From Strongyloides papillosus (Eukaryota; Nematoda; Chromadorea; Rhabditida; Strongyloididae): a stretch of 64,000 nucleotides of DNA. How positions within the stretch are numbered: the stretch's first letter is position 1; each line of letters starts with the position of its first letter. Shown here one piece after another: positions 44,215 through 55,931 of this stretch. The DNA lies in the NCBI GenBank assembly GCA_005656395.1, contig SRSI01000039.1, positions 62,001 through 126,000 on the forward strand, written 5' to 3'. Made by a program: the position numbers and the translations under genes. The notes below the pieces were generated by a model, which did no database searches, had not been told where the DNA came from, and was given only the letters and a program-made list of their open reading frames with translations.

Positions 44215-44415
44215 ACTTAGTTTACATTACAAAAAAACGGATTTAAATAATTTATAATATATTCTAAATCATCAACAGGTATCGGCTTTTCAACTGGATG
44301 AATAATTATTATTTTTTAAATATTATGTAATATTAAAATTACTGTTGTTAATAAAATTTTTATTTCGAGAAATTTTATAAATTTGATTAATTTTTAAAAT
44401 TTTGTTTATTTTTTG

Positions 44416-46014
44416 ATGCGTCATTTTAATCAAAAACCACTAGTGTTGCCACATACAATTCGTACAAATAATTCATTAATTGTACTCAATGAGTTAATTG
44501 GACAAGGAGGATTTTCTAATGTTTACAGAGGTGTGAAGGTTTTAAATACAGGATCAAATATATGTGCTATCAAAATAGGCCAAAATCTAAGCCATGAACA
44601 GGATGTGATGAACTCCTTATTAACAAAAAGCGAATTAGATAAATTTTTTCCAGACGGTTATTGTCCATTACCACAGGTTGTTGACACAGGTTACGATGTG
44701 CTAAATAGTTTTTTTTTTATAACGATGAATGAATACCCTATGTCGTTAAATGACTACATGATAAATTATTTACAAAATGGAAGAATGGACCTACATGATG
44801 TCAACGATGTTACTAAAAACATACTGGATGGATTATACTTTTTGTCAAAACGTGGAGTTATACATCAAGATATAAAATCCAAAAATATAATGTTAAAAGA
44901 AAAAGACAATCTAAATTGCTGTGTGCTAATTGACTATGGGACAGCCCAACTGGTTGACTTTACAGGAAAGAAAGATGAAGTAAATGGAAAAATCATGGAA
45001 GAAAGTATATACATAACACCGATGTACAGTGCCATTAGTATACACGAAGGATCAAAGAAAAGTTTCAAAGATGACTTACAGGCTTTCTTTTTTAATACAT
45101 ACGAATGGCTTACAGGAGAATTGCCATGGGTAAAATGTGAACAAAACTACGCTGAAATTTACAGGATGAAAAAAGAATTCTACTACAATTTTTCAGAGGA
45201 TAATAATTTAAGTTTTAAAGACAATAATTTTCTACTTCTACTGGTAAACACGATAAGAAACTTGAAATTGGATGAAATTCCAGATTATATGAATTTAAAA
45301 CTGACATTGAATGATATTACATTATCAAGAATAGAGGAGAATAAAATGGAATGCTCAACTGATCCACTGGATAAAAATGAAACAGGTTTTTATACTCTTG
45401 ATGTAACACAATATTTTGATGTAGTTAGTAAAATGGAAAAAATTTCACTGGATGATAAAATAACATTAAAAACTTTGAAAAACCCACTGGATGTGTCAAA
45501 TGTAATAAGAAAAACAAGAGCAGTAGGATTATTAATGCATTTTGAAAAAATGCGGGTCCGTGGTTTTGTTTATGCATACAGGACATGTTGGAGTACAGGT
45601 ATGTCTTTATACATTTTTTAAAAAACTTTTTTAGGTACAACTGGAAGTGAAAACCTTGATAACTATGCTCGAAAAAGACTAAATTATCAGATTAGTCCAT
45701 TGCAAAGTCTTTTAAGAGGATTAGTTTCGTTAATTAAAATGTTTGGCGACAAAAATGAAAAAGAAATGACGATTGTTATAGTTGAACCGGTTCTCTTCAG
45801 TTTTCTTAAATCTCTACATGATGATAAAATTACAGGAAGAGGAAAAAATTTAGTGGATTCTTTAAAAAATGTACTCAGGGACTACAGAAATGTAATCGAA
45901 AATGTAGATAAATTAAGAATCATTTTTGCAGAAGTTAATGGATATGTAAAAACCATACAGGATACACGGGAACTGGCTGAAAATGCGATTCAATATTTTG
46001 AGGAAGCAAAATAA
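44416..46014 (+). CDS. VRK/CK1-like protein kinase with novel C-terminal domain (520 aa), copy 2
   Basis: Exons 44416-45598 and 45635-46014 join in frame over a 36-nt intron (GTATGT...TTTTTTAG) at the same place as in copy 1, and exon 1 is exactly 1183 nt in both. Motifs are GQGGFSNVYRG, CAIKIG, IHQDIKSKNIM (Ser-Lys replaces Pro-Ala of copy 1), DYGTAQ, TPMYSAISIHEG and EWLTGELPW. The C-terminal 200 residues, including SLLRGLVSLIKMF and VIVEPVLFSFLKSLHDDKITG, are conserved between copies and unlike known kinases. The shared unique tail implies selection on it. The ATG at 44416 is used because the TTG before it is not a start. It lies opposite copy 1 in orientation and inside the inverted-repeat pair at 38.7/46.5 kb. 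Confidence 0.88.
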
Positions 46015-46169
46015 ATTAAAAATATATGTACTGGATGTTAAAACCAAAGTAAAATATTTTATTAGTCTTGTCGACTTTAAAAAAAATAAAAACAATAATA
46101 AATTAGTAATAGTTGTACTTTAAAACTTTTTATATTCTTTTTAAATATCTATCGTTTATCCGTCTGAAA

Positions 46170-46458
46170 TTTGACAATAATTTTATAATAAAAGTAAAAA
46201 TTTATAAGATATATTCATTAGTGGACTCTATTTTAGGGGAAGTACATAACCGGTTGCAATTAAATAATAAAAATCGCGGCCACGATTTCTATACCTCAAA
46301 ATAGGTAAATGCACATTCGCCTTTTGAGGCTAGTATTTCATAACGTTGACATATTGGCCCAAATGAAACTAGTTTGTATATAGGTATTTCATACTCGCTT
46401 TGAAGCTAGTATTACATAAACGTATACATGCTGGCCAAAAAAAAAAGGCGAGTGTGCA
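46170..46458. repeat. Inverted partner of 38744-39050, with foldback MITE
   Basis: Contains GTAAAAATTTATAAGATATA, ATTAGTGGACTCT, AATCGCGGCCACGATT and then the foldback 46310-46458 (TGCACATTCGCC...GGCGAGTGTGCA). Read on the minus strand it follows 38744-39050 throughout. On the outer side (after 46458) the similarity stops. Confidence 0.8.
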
Positions 46459-46649
46459 CATGTTTGCACTCGCACTAACAAACATAAACATATTTGGCGA
46501 ATTTTTTTTTAACCAGTGGAACACTATTCAGAATTTTTAAATTTTTGTGAAAACATAAGTTAGAAATTAATAAAAGTTGTTTTTTTTATTATTTAATAAT
46601 GTATTTTAAAAATTTCTTTTATTATTATAATTTTTTCTAGTTAAAAAGG
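46459..46649. other. Spacer upstream of the decayed helicase
   Basis: AT-rich with a TTTTTTCTAG acceptor just before the ATG at 46650, matching the arrangement at the intact helicase gene. Confidence 0.5.
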
Positions 46650-47157
46650 ATGTCAAAAGTTACAGGAAAAGATATTAGAACACTTGGTGAAAAATTGAAA
46701 GACTTTAAAACTAGCGGTGATGAAATTATAATTAATATTGAAAGAGATGAAGAGCTATTTCAAGATATGAAAGTTTTGTTTAACTGTCTGGAAATTCTTT
46801 TATCTGACTATGATTTTTCTAAGAATGAGTTGCCGGCTGAAAAATCCTTCAAAATAAATCCACCGACCGATGTCTGTATTGACAAAAATATACAAAATAA
46901 AAGCCATACTAATACTGGTGAAAATAGTGGTATTAAAAAATTTATAGCTAACTGGAGTCCACTATAGATAAGCTACAATTGCTGGACTAATATGCTTATT
47001 GCTGATGGAATGTTCAGGGATAAACCGGGTGAAGAAATATCAGAATTATTGTGGGATGTTAAATCTAGAAAAATGAAAGATACGGTTATAGAAGATTTAA
47101 GAAGAAAGTTACCGGTTTTCGAAAAAAAAGATGAAATTATCAAAGCTGTTTGAAGAG

Positions 47158-47729
47158 TATACATGGGCGAGTCGGTAAATTTTTCGATCCGGGGTCGGTC
47201 GGTTTAGGGTCGCTTTTTAAAATCGACCCAAATTGACCCGTTAAACAAATAACATAAACCCCTATAAAAAACATAATTTTATTATAATTACTAAAAACTT
47301 TCTAGTAAAAAATATTACAATATATAAATTACCCCTTAAAACTAATAAATCGTTCAAATTAATAGTAGTTAAATTAGTTCGTCAACAATTTCTGATATAT
47401 AAGTGTTGAAAATGCACTTTCAGATCTGATACTAGTTGACTTTATTATTCTCAATTTCTGATAAAGACTATGTAAATGAGGTACTGATAATTTTACTGAA
47501 CTCCAAAAATGGTCAATATTAACCTCTGAACTAATATTTTTAATATGGTAAAGTTAATTATTGTCGAAACTAGCGAATAAATTTTCCAAAATTGTTAATA
47601 AATGGTATAAAAACCGACCCTTAAATTTTTGTAATTTTGCATCGACTCTAAAATTTGGAGTCGACCCTTAGAGTTTGGTCAGGAGTCGACTCATTTTCAA
47701 GGGTCGACCAGGGTTGGATCCCATGTCTA
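47158..47729. mobile_element. 572-bp MITE, hAT-like, 8-bp target duplication
   Basis: Inserted in the decayed helicase. TTGAAGAG flanks it on both sides (47150-47157 and 47730-47737), and the intact helicase has a single uninterrupted site there. The ends TATACATGGG and CCCATGTCTA are inverted with one mismatch. The body is rich in GGGTCGACC-type words near both ends. It has no coding frame. An 8-bp duplication suggests a hAT-type non-autonomous element. Confidence 0.85.
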
Positions 47730-48506
47730 TTGAAGAGAATGATGTTTTGTTTATTAAAGCTGGTACAGGTTCAGGTAAGAGCACACAAATCGGACAAAGT
47801 CTCCTAAAGCATTACATCTCTCAGGGTCGTGGAGGGGAGTTTAATTACATTATTACTCAACCTCCAAGATTGGCAGCAATTAGCTTAGCAAAGAAAGTAG
47901 CTGAAGAGAGGTATGAGAAGCTTGGAGAATCGTCGAATATTGTGTTCGCTTCGACAAAGTGGACCCAAGGCCATTTGGATCTATCGTCTTTGGAACTGTT
48001 GGTACTATTTTAAGAAAACTTTCATCGGGCTTTTCGGGGAGTAACACACATAATTGTGGATGAAGTCCATGAAAGAAGTCTGGAAACAGACTTGTTATTA
48101 ATTTTTTTTTAAAAAATGGTATTGAATGGATGCAAAATAAAAATAATTTTAATGTCTGCAACTGTTGAAACATAGAAGTTTGAAAAATTTTTTGAAAACA
48201 TAAAAGTTCTGGAGATAGATGGAAGATCATACAACATCAACGAAACTTATTTAGACGAAATTATACAGTATTTTGAAAATGTTCCAAGGTGTTTTGTACC
48301 CCCACAGGATTACGACGAAAGAAGAGATTTTTGAAGCTTCAATAACAGACCGGACGAATCATTTATATCTCCATTAGCAGTATATATTGTTGAACTGGTT
48401 GAAGAAGAAAAAGAAATACCTTATGATATAATAAAGAATTATGTTGTAAAAATCCGGGAATGTTTGGTTGAAGGAGGAAAAACAGGTTCAATATTGATAT
48501 TTTTCC

Positions 48507-49380
48507 GAGTAAACTAAAACTCTACCCATAATTAGAAACATGGGTAGAGTCTAGATATATAAATGTAAAAACTCTACCATAGGTAGAATTTAGATATATA
48601 AGGGTATAAATTCTACCCATAGGTAGAGTTTAAATATATAATAATATAAACTCTACCTATGATTGGAAATCAGACATGATCTTCAAAAAATTTATAATTA
48701 CATACGGCAGCAGTCAGTTATTTTCTTTAATTTTGAGAATTATGAACTATGAACTACTACATATCTATCAAACTCAATACTGTTAAAGAAGATGACCAAA
48801 GTATATGACCATTTGAATGAATATCACTAGTATTTTCATAAAAGTATTTCATTTAAATTTATTTGCTTTAAAATATTATTTTCTTAAAATAATCATGAAT
48901 TCGAAATCCGATGCTGTCATTACATTAAATTTATCTGCTGATGTAAAATTTAATTTGTGTTTTGAGATTGTATATTTTTTTAGGAAGCCAACAATCTTTT
49001 TAAGATGATTCTCACTCATGAGCTTCAGAATGAAGAAAAAACAGTTGAAAAGAAAAAAGTCTCGGAGTTAACCAATAGGATTAAAATGATTGAAAAACAA
49101 GTTTCGTGGTTGTATAAAAAAAAAACAAGATGTTTATGAAACACTTGATAAGAACTGAGAAGCAATTTGTTCTTTTTTATATGTCTAAATTCTACCTAGG
49201 GTAGAGTTTATATTCTTATATATCTAAACTCTACCTATGGGTAGATTTTACACCCTTATATATCTAAACTCTACCTACGGGTAAAATTTATATCCTTATA
49301 TACCAAACCTCTACCTATGGGTAGAGTTTATACATCCATATATATAAACCCTACCTAGGGTAGAAATTATATAACCTCAT
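48507..49380. mobile_element. Insertion built of palindromic CTCTACC/GGTAGAG units
   Basis: It interrupts the decayed helicase between GATATTTTTCC and CCAGGCTGG, where the intact gene is continuous. Possible target duplication TTTTTCC (48500-48506 and 49381-49387). Both ends consist of repeated units AACTCTACCTATGGGTAGAG separated by TTATATATCTA-type spacers, in total about four units on the left and five on the right. The centre (48670-49170) has short frames with no known product. Confidence 0.7.
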
Positions 49381-50924
49381 TTTTTCCAGGCTGGAAAGAA
49401 ATTCTTAAATGTATGAAAGAGTTTAAATTAATAAGCAATGAACATTATTTGGTGATACCATTACATTCAAAATTACCATCTAAAGAACAAAGCAAAGTTT
49501 TTTAAATATTACCGGTTGAAAAGACAAAAATTATACTGTCAACAAATATTGCAGAAAGTTCAATAACAGTTAACGATGTTGTATATGTTATTGACACTTA
49601 TAAGCAAAAAAAGCAGACAATATTACAGAACGGGAATAAATGCTCTTGTAAAGTTAACTGGATTTCAAGAGACAGAATGGATCGGAGAAAAGGGAGAGCA
49701 GGAAGAACACAGGATGGACATTGCGTTCGACTTTTAACAAAAAAATTTATGAATTCACTTGCTCAACATCCAGAACCCGAAATAACCTTTTCTCCGCTCG
49801 ATTCTTCTATATTAACAATTAAAGCACTCGGACTGGGAGATTCGAAAACGTTTTTACAGGATGCTATGGAAAAAATAGATGAAATCAATATAAATGAAGC
49901 TGAAAATAATCTCCAAGAAATTGATGCACTGGATGGTAATAAAAATTTAACACACACCGGAAGAATACTTGAAATATTACCATGTGCTCCAAATACTGGC
50001 AAATGTATACTTACAGGATTGTTATTTAATGTATTAGATTCATTATCTATAATTTGCACTTATTGCGATTCTAATGCCAGTTTATTTAATGATCCGTTTA
50101 AACAGGTTGAAACATCAAAAGCAACAATGGAATTATGTGATGATTTTAAAAGTGATTTTATATTACCTTTAATGATTGTTCAAATGAACACCGGATGTTT
50201 CAAGAAATTTGTAAAAGATTTATCATTATCAAAAATGTTGAGTAAAGAAAGTAAAGACAGGTTGTTAAAAGCCAGAAAACAAACAGGGAATATTTTGCAC
50301 AGAATGTTTCAACACAATGATTTTAGAGATACTGGATTACCATCCAATAAAGAATCTTCAGTGGAAATGTACACAATTTCGTCTTTATTGGTTAAGGCAG
50401 TATTTCAAAATATTGCAGTTAGAAATAATAAGTATAAATTTATTGATAATGAAGGAACAATTGTTTTACCGGTTAAAAATTCAGCATTAACGATTTTTAG
50501 AAATCTATACGATCCCGAGTCAATGTTTATATTACACTGGCAGAAAATAATTTAAAATAGAAGAAAAATTAAAGAATGCCAAGTTATTTCACCTATGCAG
50601 GCCTTATTGTTTGGTTATTAACAGTTTGTATATATTGGTTCCAGTAAAATAAAGGTTGATGATAATGTCATTTTTAGAGGTGACCCAAATTTCATTAAAA
50701 TGGTTATTTCCTTCAATTTACTGGTTGATGATGTGTTAAAATTTATTTGTGTTAAAAAATATTTGAATGAAAAGGAAATGACTGCAAAGGCTTAAATTAA
50801 AAATCTTATTTAAAGAATTTCAATAATAGGATGCTCCACTAACAGATATAAATGGCCCAGAAAGATTGTAACAGGATTAATCAAAGTTGATTTTAGAAAA
50901 ATTGGTGGTGTTACAAACTGGTAG

Positions 50925-51805
50925 TAAAAATACAATTTTAAATATTATTTGTATACATTGTTTTGTATATATTTTAAAAATTATTATTTGTTTTAATTTT
51001 TTTGTTTAATATTTTAACAAAACATCAATACTAAATGTTAAATATGTGGTTGATTCATGTAAAAATCACAAAACAAATACTAGAGCAATGAAAAACAAAA
51101 GTTACTACAAAAAATAATTAGACATTAAAAGAGTATTAATACTTGAACATTCTAAAAAAGAAATATTTTTTTATAAATAAAATTTGATTGTATTTATAAA
51201 AATTTACTATAGACAAATAAAATGATTGTACATATTGTTCTTGGAAATTGAAATCATCTTTTAGAAAACAAAAGAGAATGAAGTTATCAGATGTTAGATA
51301 ATCACAATTAAACATATATATATATATATATAAAATATAAATCATAGAAAACACAAAAAAGTTAGTGGCATTTTAATGAAAGTTATTGAACAACCTTTAG
51401 ATAAAAAGCGTTGGTTCATGAAATATCTTCATATGTTGTTTCTACTCTCGTTTCGTTTGTAATTTATAAATATAAAGATTTAGCAATAGCTATATAATAT
51501 CCCATAACTTTATTCTTACTGATTTTCAAAAGAAATAATCTCTTGCTTTGACGCAATAATTACTGTGTAGATTTAAATATATAACGTTCTTAAGGCATAT
51601 ATGCATTCACCAAGATATTCTTAGTATAGTTATTACTTATGAGTATTTACTTCCAACAAATCATAACAATGAAAAAACAAACATCAATTCAACTAAACGA
51701 TGAAGAAAAAATTGAAATTACTTATGTCTTAATTTCCCCCACTCTTCAGAAGTAATTTTTTGTAAGAGAGTATCACTTCTGCTTTCACGTCTATCAACAG
51801 CTTTT
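50925..51805. other. Non-coding stretch
   Basis: AT-rich with a (TA) run near 51316-51331. No gene recognised; the 72-codon frame at 51136-51354 is AT-driven. Confidence 0.5.
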
Positions 51806-51809
51806 TACA

Positions 51810-53640
51810 ACAACCTTCACTCTACATTAAAAAAAGGTTCAAAACTGGGTGGCTAATTTTTGCTTTTTGTAAAATTATGGTTGGAAATATAAAATAAAAC
51901 ATATTTAAACATTGTCTTTGTTTCATGAAATTTGGAATTACTAGTAAAAAAAATATTCCAATTTTCTTTATAATTACTTAATGAATATCATTAATAGCCA
52001 TCGAAATCAAAAGCAGGATTAATTTTAATTATTTCTGTAGTTTTATTTTTTTCAGCAGAAATTGTTGATACAGGATGACAAAAAATACTGAAAAAATTTT
52101 CGACATTAGTCGTGGAGAAGTACAAAGTAAATCTTTGCTTAATGCAAAAAAAATGATTCCTAGTAATAATGCCGATGAGAAAACAAGATTAGTATAAATA
52201 ACATTCCTTTAATATTATTTTTTCAGTTAGAATTTTCAAAAAGAGAAACTTAAAATCAACGATAAAACTGTTCCACGTTAATGGAAAAAAATACAAGATG
52301 AATCATCATGTTATACTGGTAGTAAAATTATTTAAAAATTGTCAACCGGTTAAAGAATGTAACTTTAACATATTTTTTATGTTTATTCTTTTAGTTAAAG
52401 AATTACTGCAAAAATGCTCAGAAGTTCAGATTCAAGTTGTATTTGGGTGGTAGAGAATTACAGAAAAGAAATTCAAAAAATATTTAAACTGTGAACATTT
52501 GATCAGACAGGTTGTTTTAAAATATTTATTTTTAACAAACAACCGGTGAAATTTTAAAACTTAAATTAAGTATCAAGTTAAAAAAATTATCAAATAAAAT
52601 TGATTACCAACCAGTGTTATTTCTTCCATTTATTTTGTATTCACAAAATTTAGTAACAGTACTTCCGGTCTCAATTGAACTTGATAATTTAGGTATATAT
52701 GATTTTTCAAATACCTCATCCGATTTTTTACATGATTCAACTGCAGAATCCATGTCTAAAAGTTCTTTTTGTAATTCTGTTGCTTTTTTATCCAACCTGT
52801 CAACTTCAATGAAGAGTGCATTGCGTCTAGCTTCCCAAAGTTCATTACATCTAATGAAACTTTCATATTTCTTATCATCCATATTTTATCTAAAAGAAAT
52901 TATTATATCTATGAAAATATAGTTATTTTTTAGAAATAAATAGTTATTTTTATGAATTTATTTTAAAAATTAAAGTAAAAATTATTTAATTTCATCCTGT
53001 TACAAATTTTTAAAACTATGGGGAAATGTGTATTTACAAAATTTTTCGCTGAGTTACGAAGTATTTCGAAATATATCTATATTTATGAATGTACTTTTTG
53101 TATACAATTATTGTTTATGTTTATTCATATTTTTACATCTTTCATATTTTTGATTTCGTTTATTTTAAAATCCACTGATATTATTTGAAAGATTACTAGT
53201 TATTCACTTATAAAAGTTTAAAGTTTCAACTGGATGTCCTGATTGGAATATTTCATTTTTAAGTATTTTTTTCTTTATAAACTTAAAATTACAAATGAAT
53301 TCAGAATATTATTTTACATAAAATTCGATTGTGTTTAACAAAAAGCAATCATTATAAGTTTTTAATAGGCATATATTCAATACTAATAGTAAATCAGAAA
53401 TTTATGGAAGATTAGAATATCTAATGGGGACTAATGTTGAATTAAACAAGTAAAATTGAAGAATGGAAAACAGAAAATGGTATGTTTCAGGATAAAAAGG
53501 AAGGACACAGGCATTGGTAAACCAATTTCAGATGTAAGAATTGGGTTGGATTTTAAAATTGTAAATATGAGGATAAAAAATGGACAATGAATGATGGAAT
53601 TTTGTTTTTTGAAAAATTTAAAGCTGGTAATTTATAAGAG
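51810..53640. repeat. Segmental duplicate of 26563-28330 (plus 20112-20180)
   Basis: From about 51876 the order of blocks is the same as at 26563-28330: ATGGTTGGAAATATAAAATA, the small ATG exon (52075), TCAACCGGTTAAAGAATG, the family D coiled-coil gene, CATCCTGTTAC, CAACTGGATGTCCTGA and GGATAAAAAGGAAG. The preceding 60 bp (CACTCTACATT...CTGGGTGGCTAATTTTTGC) instead match 20112-20180, so the duplicate joins two sources. Confidence 0.8.
52604..52882 (-). CDS. Small coiled-coil protein, family D (92 aa)
   Basis: An intact frame: MDDKKYESFIRCNELWEARRNALFIEVDRLDKKATELQKELLDMDSAVESCKK... The heptad pattern from about residue 20 to 60 suggests a coiled coil. No known domain. A decayed relative lies at 27395-27645. 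The last residues (YKINGRNNTGW) may read into non-coding sequence if the natural end is spliced. It lies within the duplicated segment, so its intactness against the broken sister copy points to recent use. Confidence 0.55.
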   Translation of the reverse strand: MDDKKYESFIRCNELWEARRNALFIEVDRLDKKATELQKELLDMDSAVESCKKSDEVFEKSYIPKLSSSIETGSTVTKFCEYKINGRNNTGW

Positions 53641-54199
53641 GTAATCTTAATAGTTTAATAAAAGTACTAAAAACAAAGATTGTAAAAAATGTGATAGATT
53701 GGAAGATGGATAATAATGAACAATATAGTTCTACTTCAATACAATCATTAGCATCACAAAATAAATGATGTAACAAAAAATCTTCACAATGTTTACTTCA
53801 AATTACTAGTGTTCAAACAAATAAATAAAAGTTACTTTAAAGTAATGTAGGAGTATTGGTAATTTTTATATTCAATTAGCTATAAGATGCATTTTTAAAT
53901 TTTTTTTAGATGGTGGTGAGTGTACTGATTTTTAAAAATTTGAATTTTGGCTAAAAGATCTGAAGGATTTTAGATGGAAATGAAAAATTTATTTTTGGCA
54001 GAACATATCTTAGGTATATAATTGTTTTAGAGTCTATTTCTGATTATGAACTAGACGAAGTGAACTCAAGACATGTGTTAGATCGCTCACCAATGGGTGT
54101 TTTAGATTATAAAACAAGTAGCGCTGCATTGCTACAGTCAAAGAAACTACATATACGATACTAAAGGAGGTCAAGTAAACGAAAATATTATTAACTATA
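53641..54199. other. Non-coding stretch
   Basis: No gene recognised. Short frames near 54034-54190 have no relatives in the window. Confidence 0.4.
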
Positions 54200-54590
54200 T
54201 GAATTTTTTGAGGATTTATTTCACAATGAATTGTGTCAAGAGATGACGTTGAAAATTTACAGAATGCTGATAATAATTCTGTATTAAGTGAGAAGGATGG
54301 AAGGACACAGGCTGATAGTAGATAAATCAGTGGTGAAAATGCTAATAAGGAAGATAAAATAGCAGAAACTGTTGTTAGTAAAATCACTGATAAACTTTTG
54401 ATGCATGTAAAAGTACAGATTGAAGTGTTGATAAGAAGAGTGAAACATCACAAGTTGCTAGTAGTGAAAATAGTAAAAACAATTATGATACGTTACCTAA
54501 AAAATCCAGAAATATTTTTAAAATTATTTTGATTTTTGGTATTTCTCAAATATTTATTTTTTTAGATTTGTTTAATGAGGAGTAATGTGC
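54200..54590 (+). pseudogene. Decayed family A exon 2
   Basis: Codons NLQNADNNSVLSEKDGRTQADSR-stop-ISGENANKEDKIAETVVSKITDKL match the exon 2 of the gene at 17775-18565 closely but include a TAG/TAA break and later frameshifts. The end (RNIFKIILIFGISQIFIF) still recalls the hydrophobic tail. Exon 1 is missing. Confidence 0.8.
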
Positions 54591-54960
54591 ATCTTATCAA
54601 CTATTTGTTTTTTTAAAAGCAAAGTTTTTACTAAAACAAATTTTTTTTAACAATTAATTTAAAAAATTTTGCTCCTGATATTGTACTACTATATAATTAT
54701 TAGAGATACTGTTAAAAGATTTTAAAAATTGTTTAAAAAACAGCAATAATTTATAATTAACATTTAATTTTTAAATTAGTTAATGTAGCGTTTAAAAAAC
54801 AAAGTTAAGGATATATACTACCAATGTTTTTTTTCATAGATAGGCAGTTTTCACTATAAGAAGCACATTATTTTACCAAAAAGTATTTTTTGTTTTCTTT
54901 GGCGTGATTTTTAAAAAGCTTTACCGGAAAAGCATCTATTTGGAAAAAATTTTATTAATT
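54591..54960. other. Non-coding spacer
   Basis: AT-rich; ends in TTTCTTTTAG (54959-54968), a splice acceptor before the next small gene. Confidence 0.45.
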
Positions 54961-54984
54961 TCTTTTAGGCTATTAAAAAATAAA

Positions 54985-55345
54985 ATGGCAAATAATATTA
55001 AAGACAAAATAGAAGAATTTTTTGAAGAAAAGAAGAACGAAGACGATATTGAGGTAAAGAATTGTGTATTGTTATTTTTAACATTATATTTTTAATTCTA
55101 CAGAGTGGTATACAGAAAGATGTTAAACCAGATGATGACGGAAATGTTAAGGTAAATAAACAGGATGACCATGAGGTAAAGAGATTTAGCTTACAACTCT
55201 TAATACCATATTTCTAACTTTACAGAGTGATAAACAGGTTGATAATAAGTCAAATGAATATGGTGATGATATTAGTGAATTCAGTGACTTTAGTACAGAG
55301 GAACATAGCTATGTAAGTTTAAAAATTAAAGTTTTTACTATTTAA
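54985..55345 (+). CDS. Small acidic multi-exon protein, family E
   Basis: Exons 54985-55053, 55104-55175 and 55226-55345 are each bounded by GAG/GTAAAG donors and TTCTACAG or TTTACAG acceptors, all in phase 0: MANNIKDKIEEFFEEKKNEDDIE, SGIQKDVKPDDDGNVKVNKQDDHE, SDKQVDNKSNEYGDDISEFSDFSTEEHSY... A GTAAGT after SY could start a further intron; otherwise the frame stops at 55345. The upstream TTTCTTTTAG lies 16 bp before the ATG. The product is acidic and probably disordered. The exon at 32283-32510 is a relative. Tiny modular in-phase exons of this sort recall fast-evolving small secreted or nuclear proteins, but no role can be assigned. Confidence 0.5.
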
Positions 55346-55486
55346 TATTTAAATAAGCAGCAAATTAAAAAAAAAAGTTAATACAAGTTTATTATTCAAT
55401 AATAATCAACCGGTTGAAATTAAATTTTACAAGCCTGTGGGTTCATTTTTTTTTACTGGTTTTTCTAAAAATTATAATAAATATAT

Positions 55487-55720
55487 TTAATATATAATAA
55501 ACTTACCAAAATACTCTATACCAAGAAGTTCACAAGTTTTTTTATCGTTCTCTTTAAGATAAGTTTCAATTGAGTTCCCCAAACTTTTCATTTTTTCAGC
55601 CTGTTGAAAAGTGTTATTCGTATTATGATCAATTCTATCTAACTTAACACTTATTTCTTTCAAAAGTTTAATATTTTCTTTTTTTAAAAGAACTAATTCC
55701 ATAAATTTGTCGTTGTTCAT
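55487..55720 (-). CDS. Small coiled-coil protein, family C (77 aa)
   Basis: MNNDKFMELVLLKKENIKLLKEISVKLDRIDHNTNNTFQQAEKMKSLGNS..., with heptad-like spacing over the first 55 residues and a conserved end KKTCELLGIEYFGKFI shared with the frameshifted copy at 32990-33215. No known domain. As in the other region, it lies back to back with a family B gene (55932), so B and C may form a divergent pair that was duplicated together. Confidence 0.6.
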   Translation of the reverse strand: MNNDKFMELVLLKKENIKLLKEISVKLDRIDHNTNNTFQQAEKMKSLGNSIETYLKENDKKTCELLGIEYFGKFIIY

Positions 55721-55931
55721 GGCAAATATCTAAAATTTAAAAAGTAAAACAACCGGTATGTAATTTTATCTCTGTACTTAAAAATTAAAGAAGAACTGTT
55801 AAATAAAATATAGACAAAAAGTTGTTAACATTCTACCAAAAACAGGTTGTCGAAACGAGAAACATTCACTAAAACTTTTATTACTGAAATAAAGATTTAT
55901 TGTTTATTTATTTTTTATTTTACAGGTTGAA

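Larger units (their letters stand above)
46650..50924 (+). pseudogene. Decayed second copy of the DEAH helicase
   Basis: Aligns in order with 28694-31510, from MSKVTGKDIRTLGEKLKDFK to the last codons (KVDFRKIGGVTNW). It keeps GTGSGKST, STNIAESSIT and GRAGRTQDGHC but is broken by TAG at about 46965, by two insertions (47158-47729 and 48507-49380), a frameshift after GESS, TGA in place of Trp in the FWSF segment, and several stops near 50560-50800. The segment 49677-50555 stays open for 292 codons. The two copies are fairly diverged, so the duplication is older than the tandem SulP duplication. Confidence 0.92.

Noticed and set aside
38744..46458. The inverted repeats here as the true ends of the mobile unit
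   Set aside because: No matching target duplication is visible outside them, while the ends at 17108 and 59472 restore a perfect LTR. They may be an inner module, and are reported as such.
47675..48013. A 112-codon ATPase-like frame
   Set aside because: It starts inside the hAT-like MITE and runs into the decayed helicase's GTGSGKST region, then shifts frame. It is a chance fusion in a pseudogene.
49677..50555. A 292-aa helicase C-terminal protein as a separate gene
   Set aside because: It is the longest surviving open piece of the broken helicase copy, with stops and insertions on both sides and no acceptor or start signal of its own.
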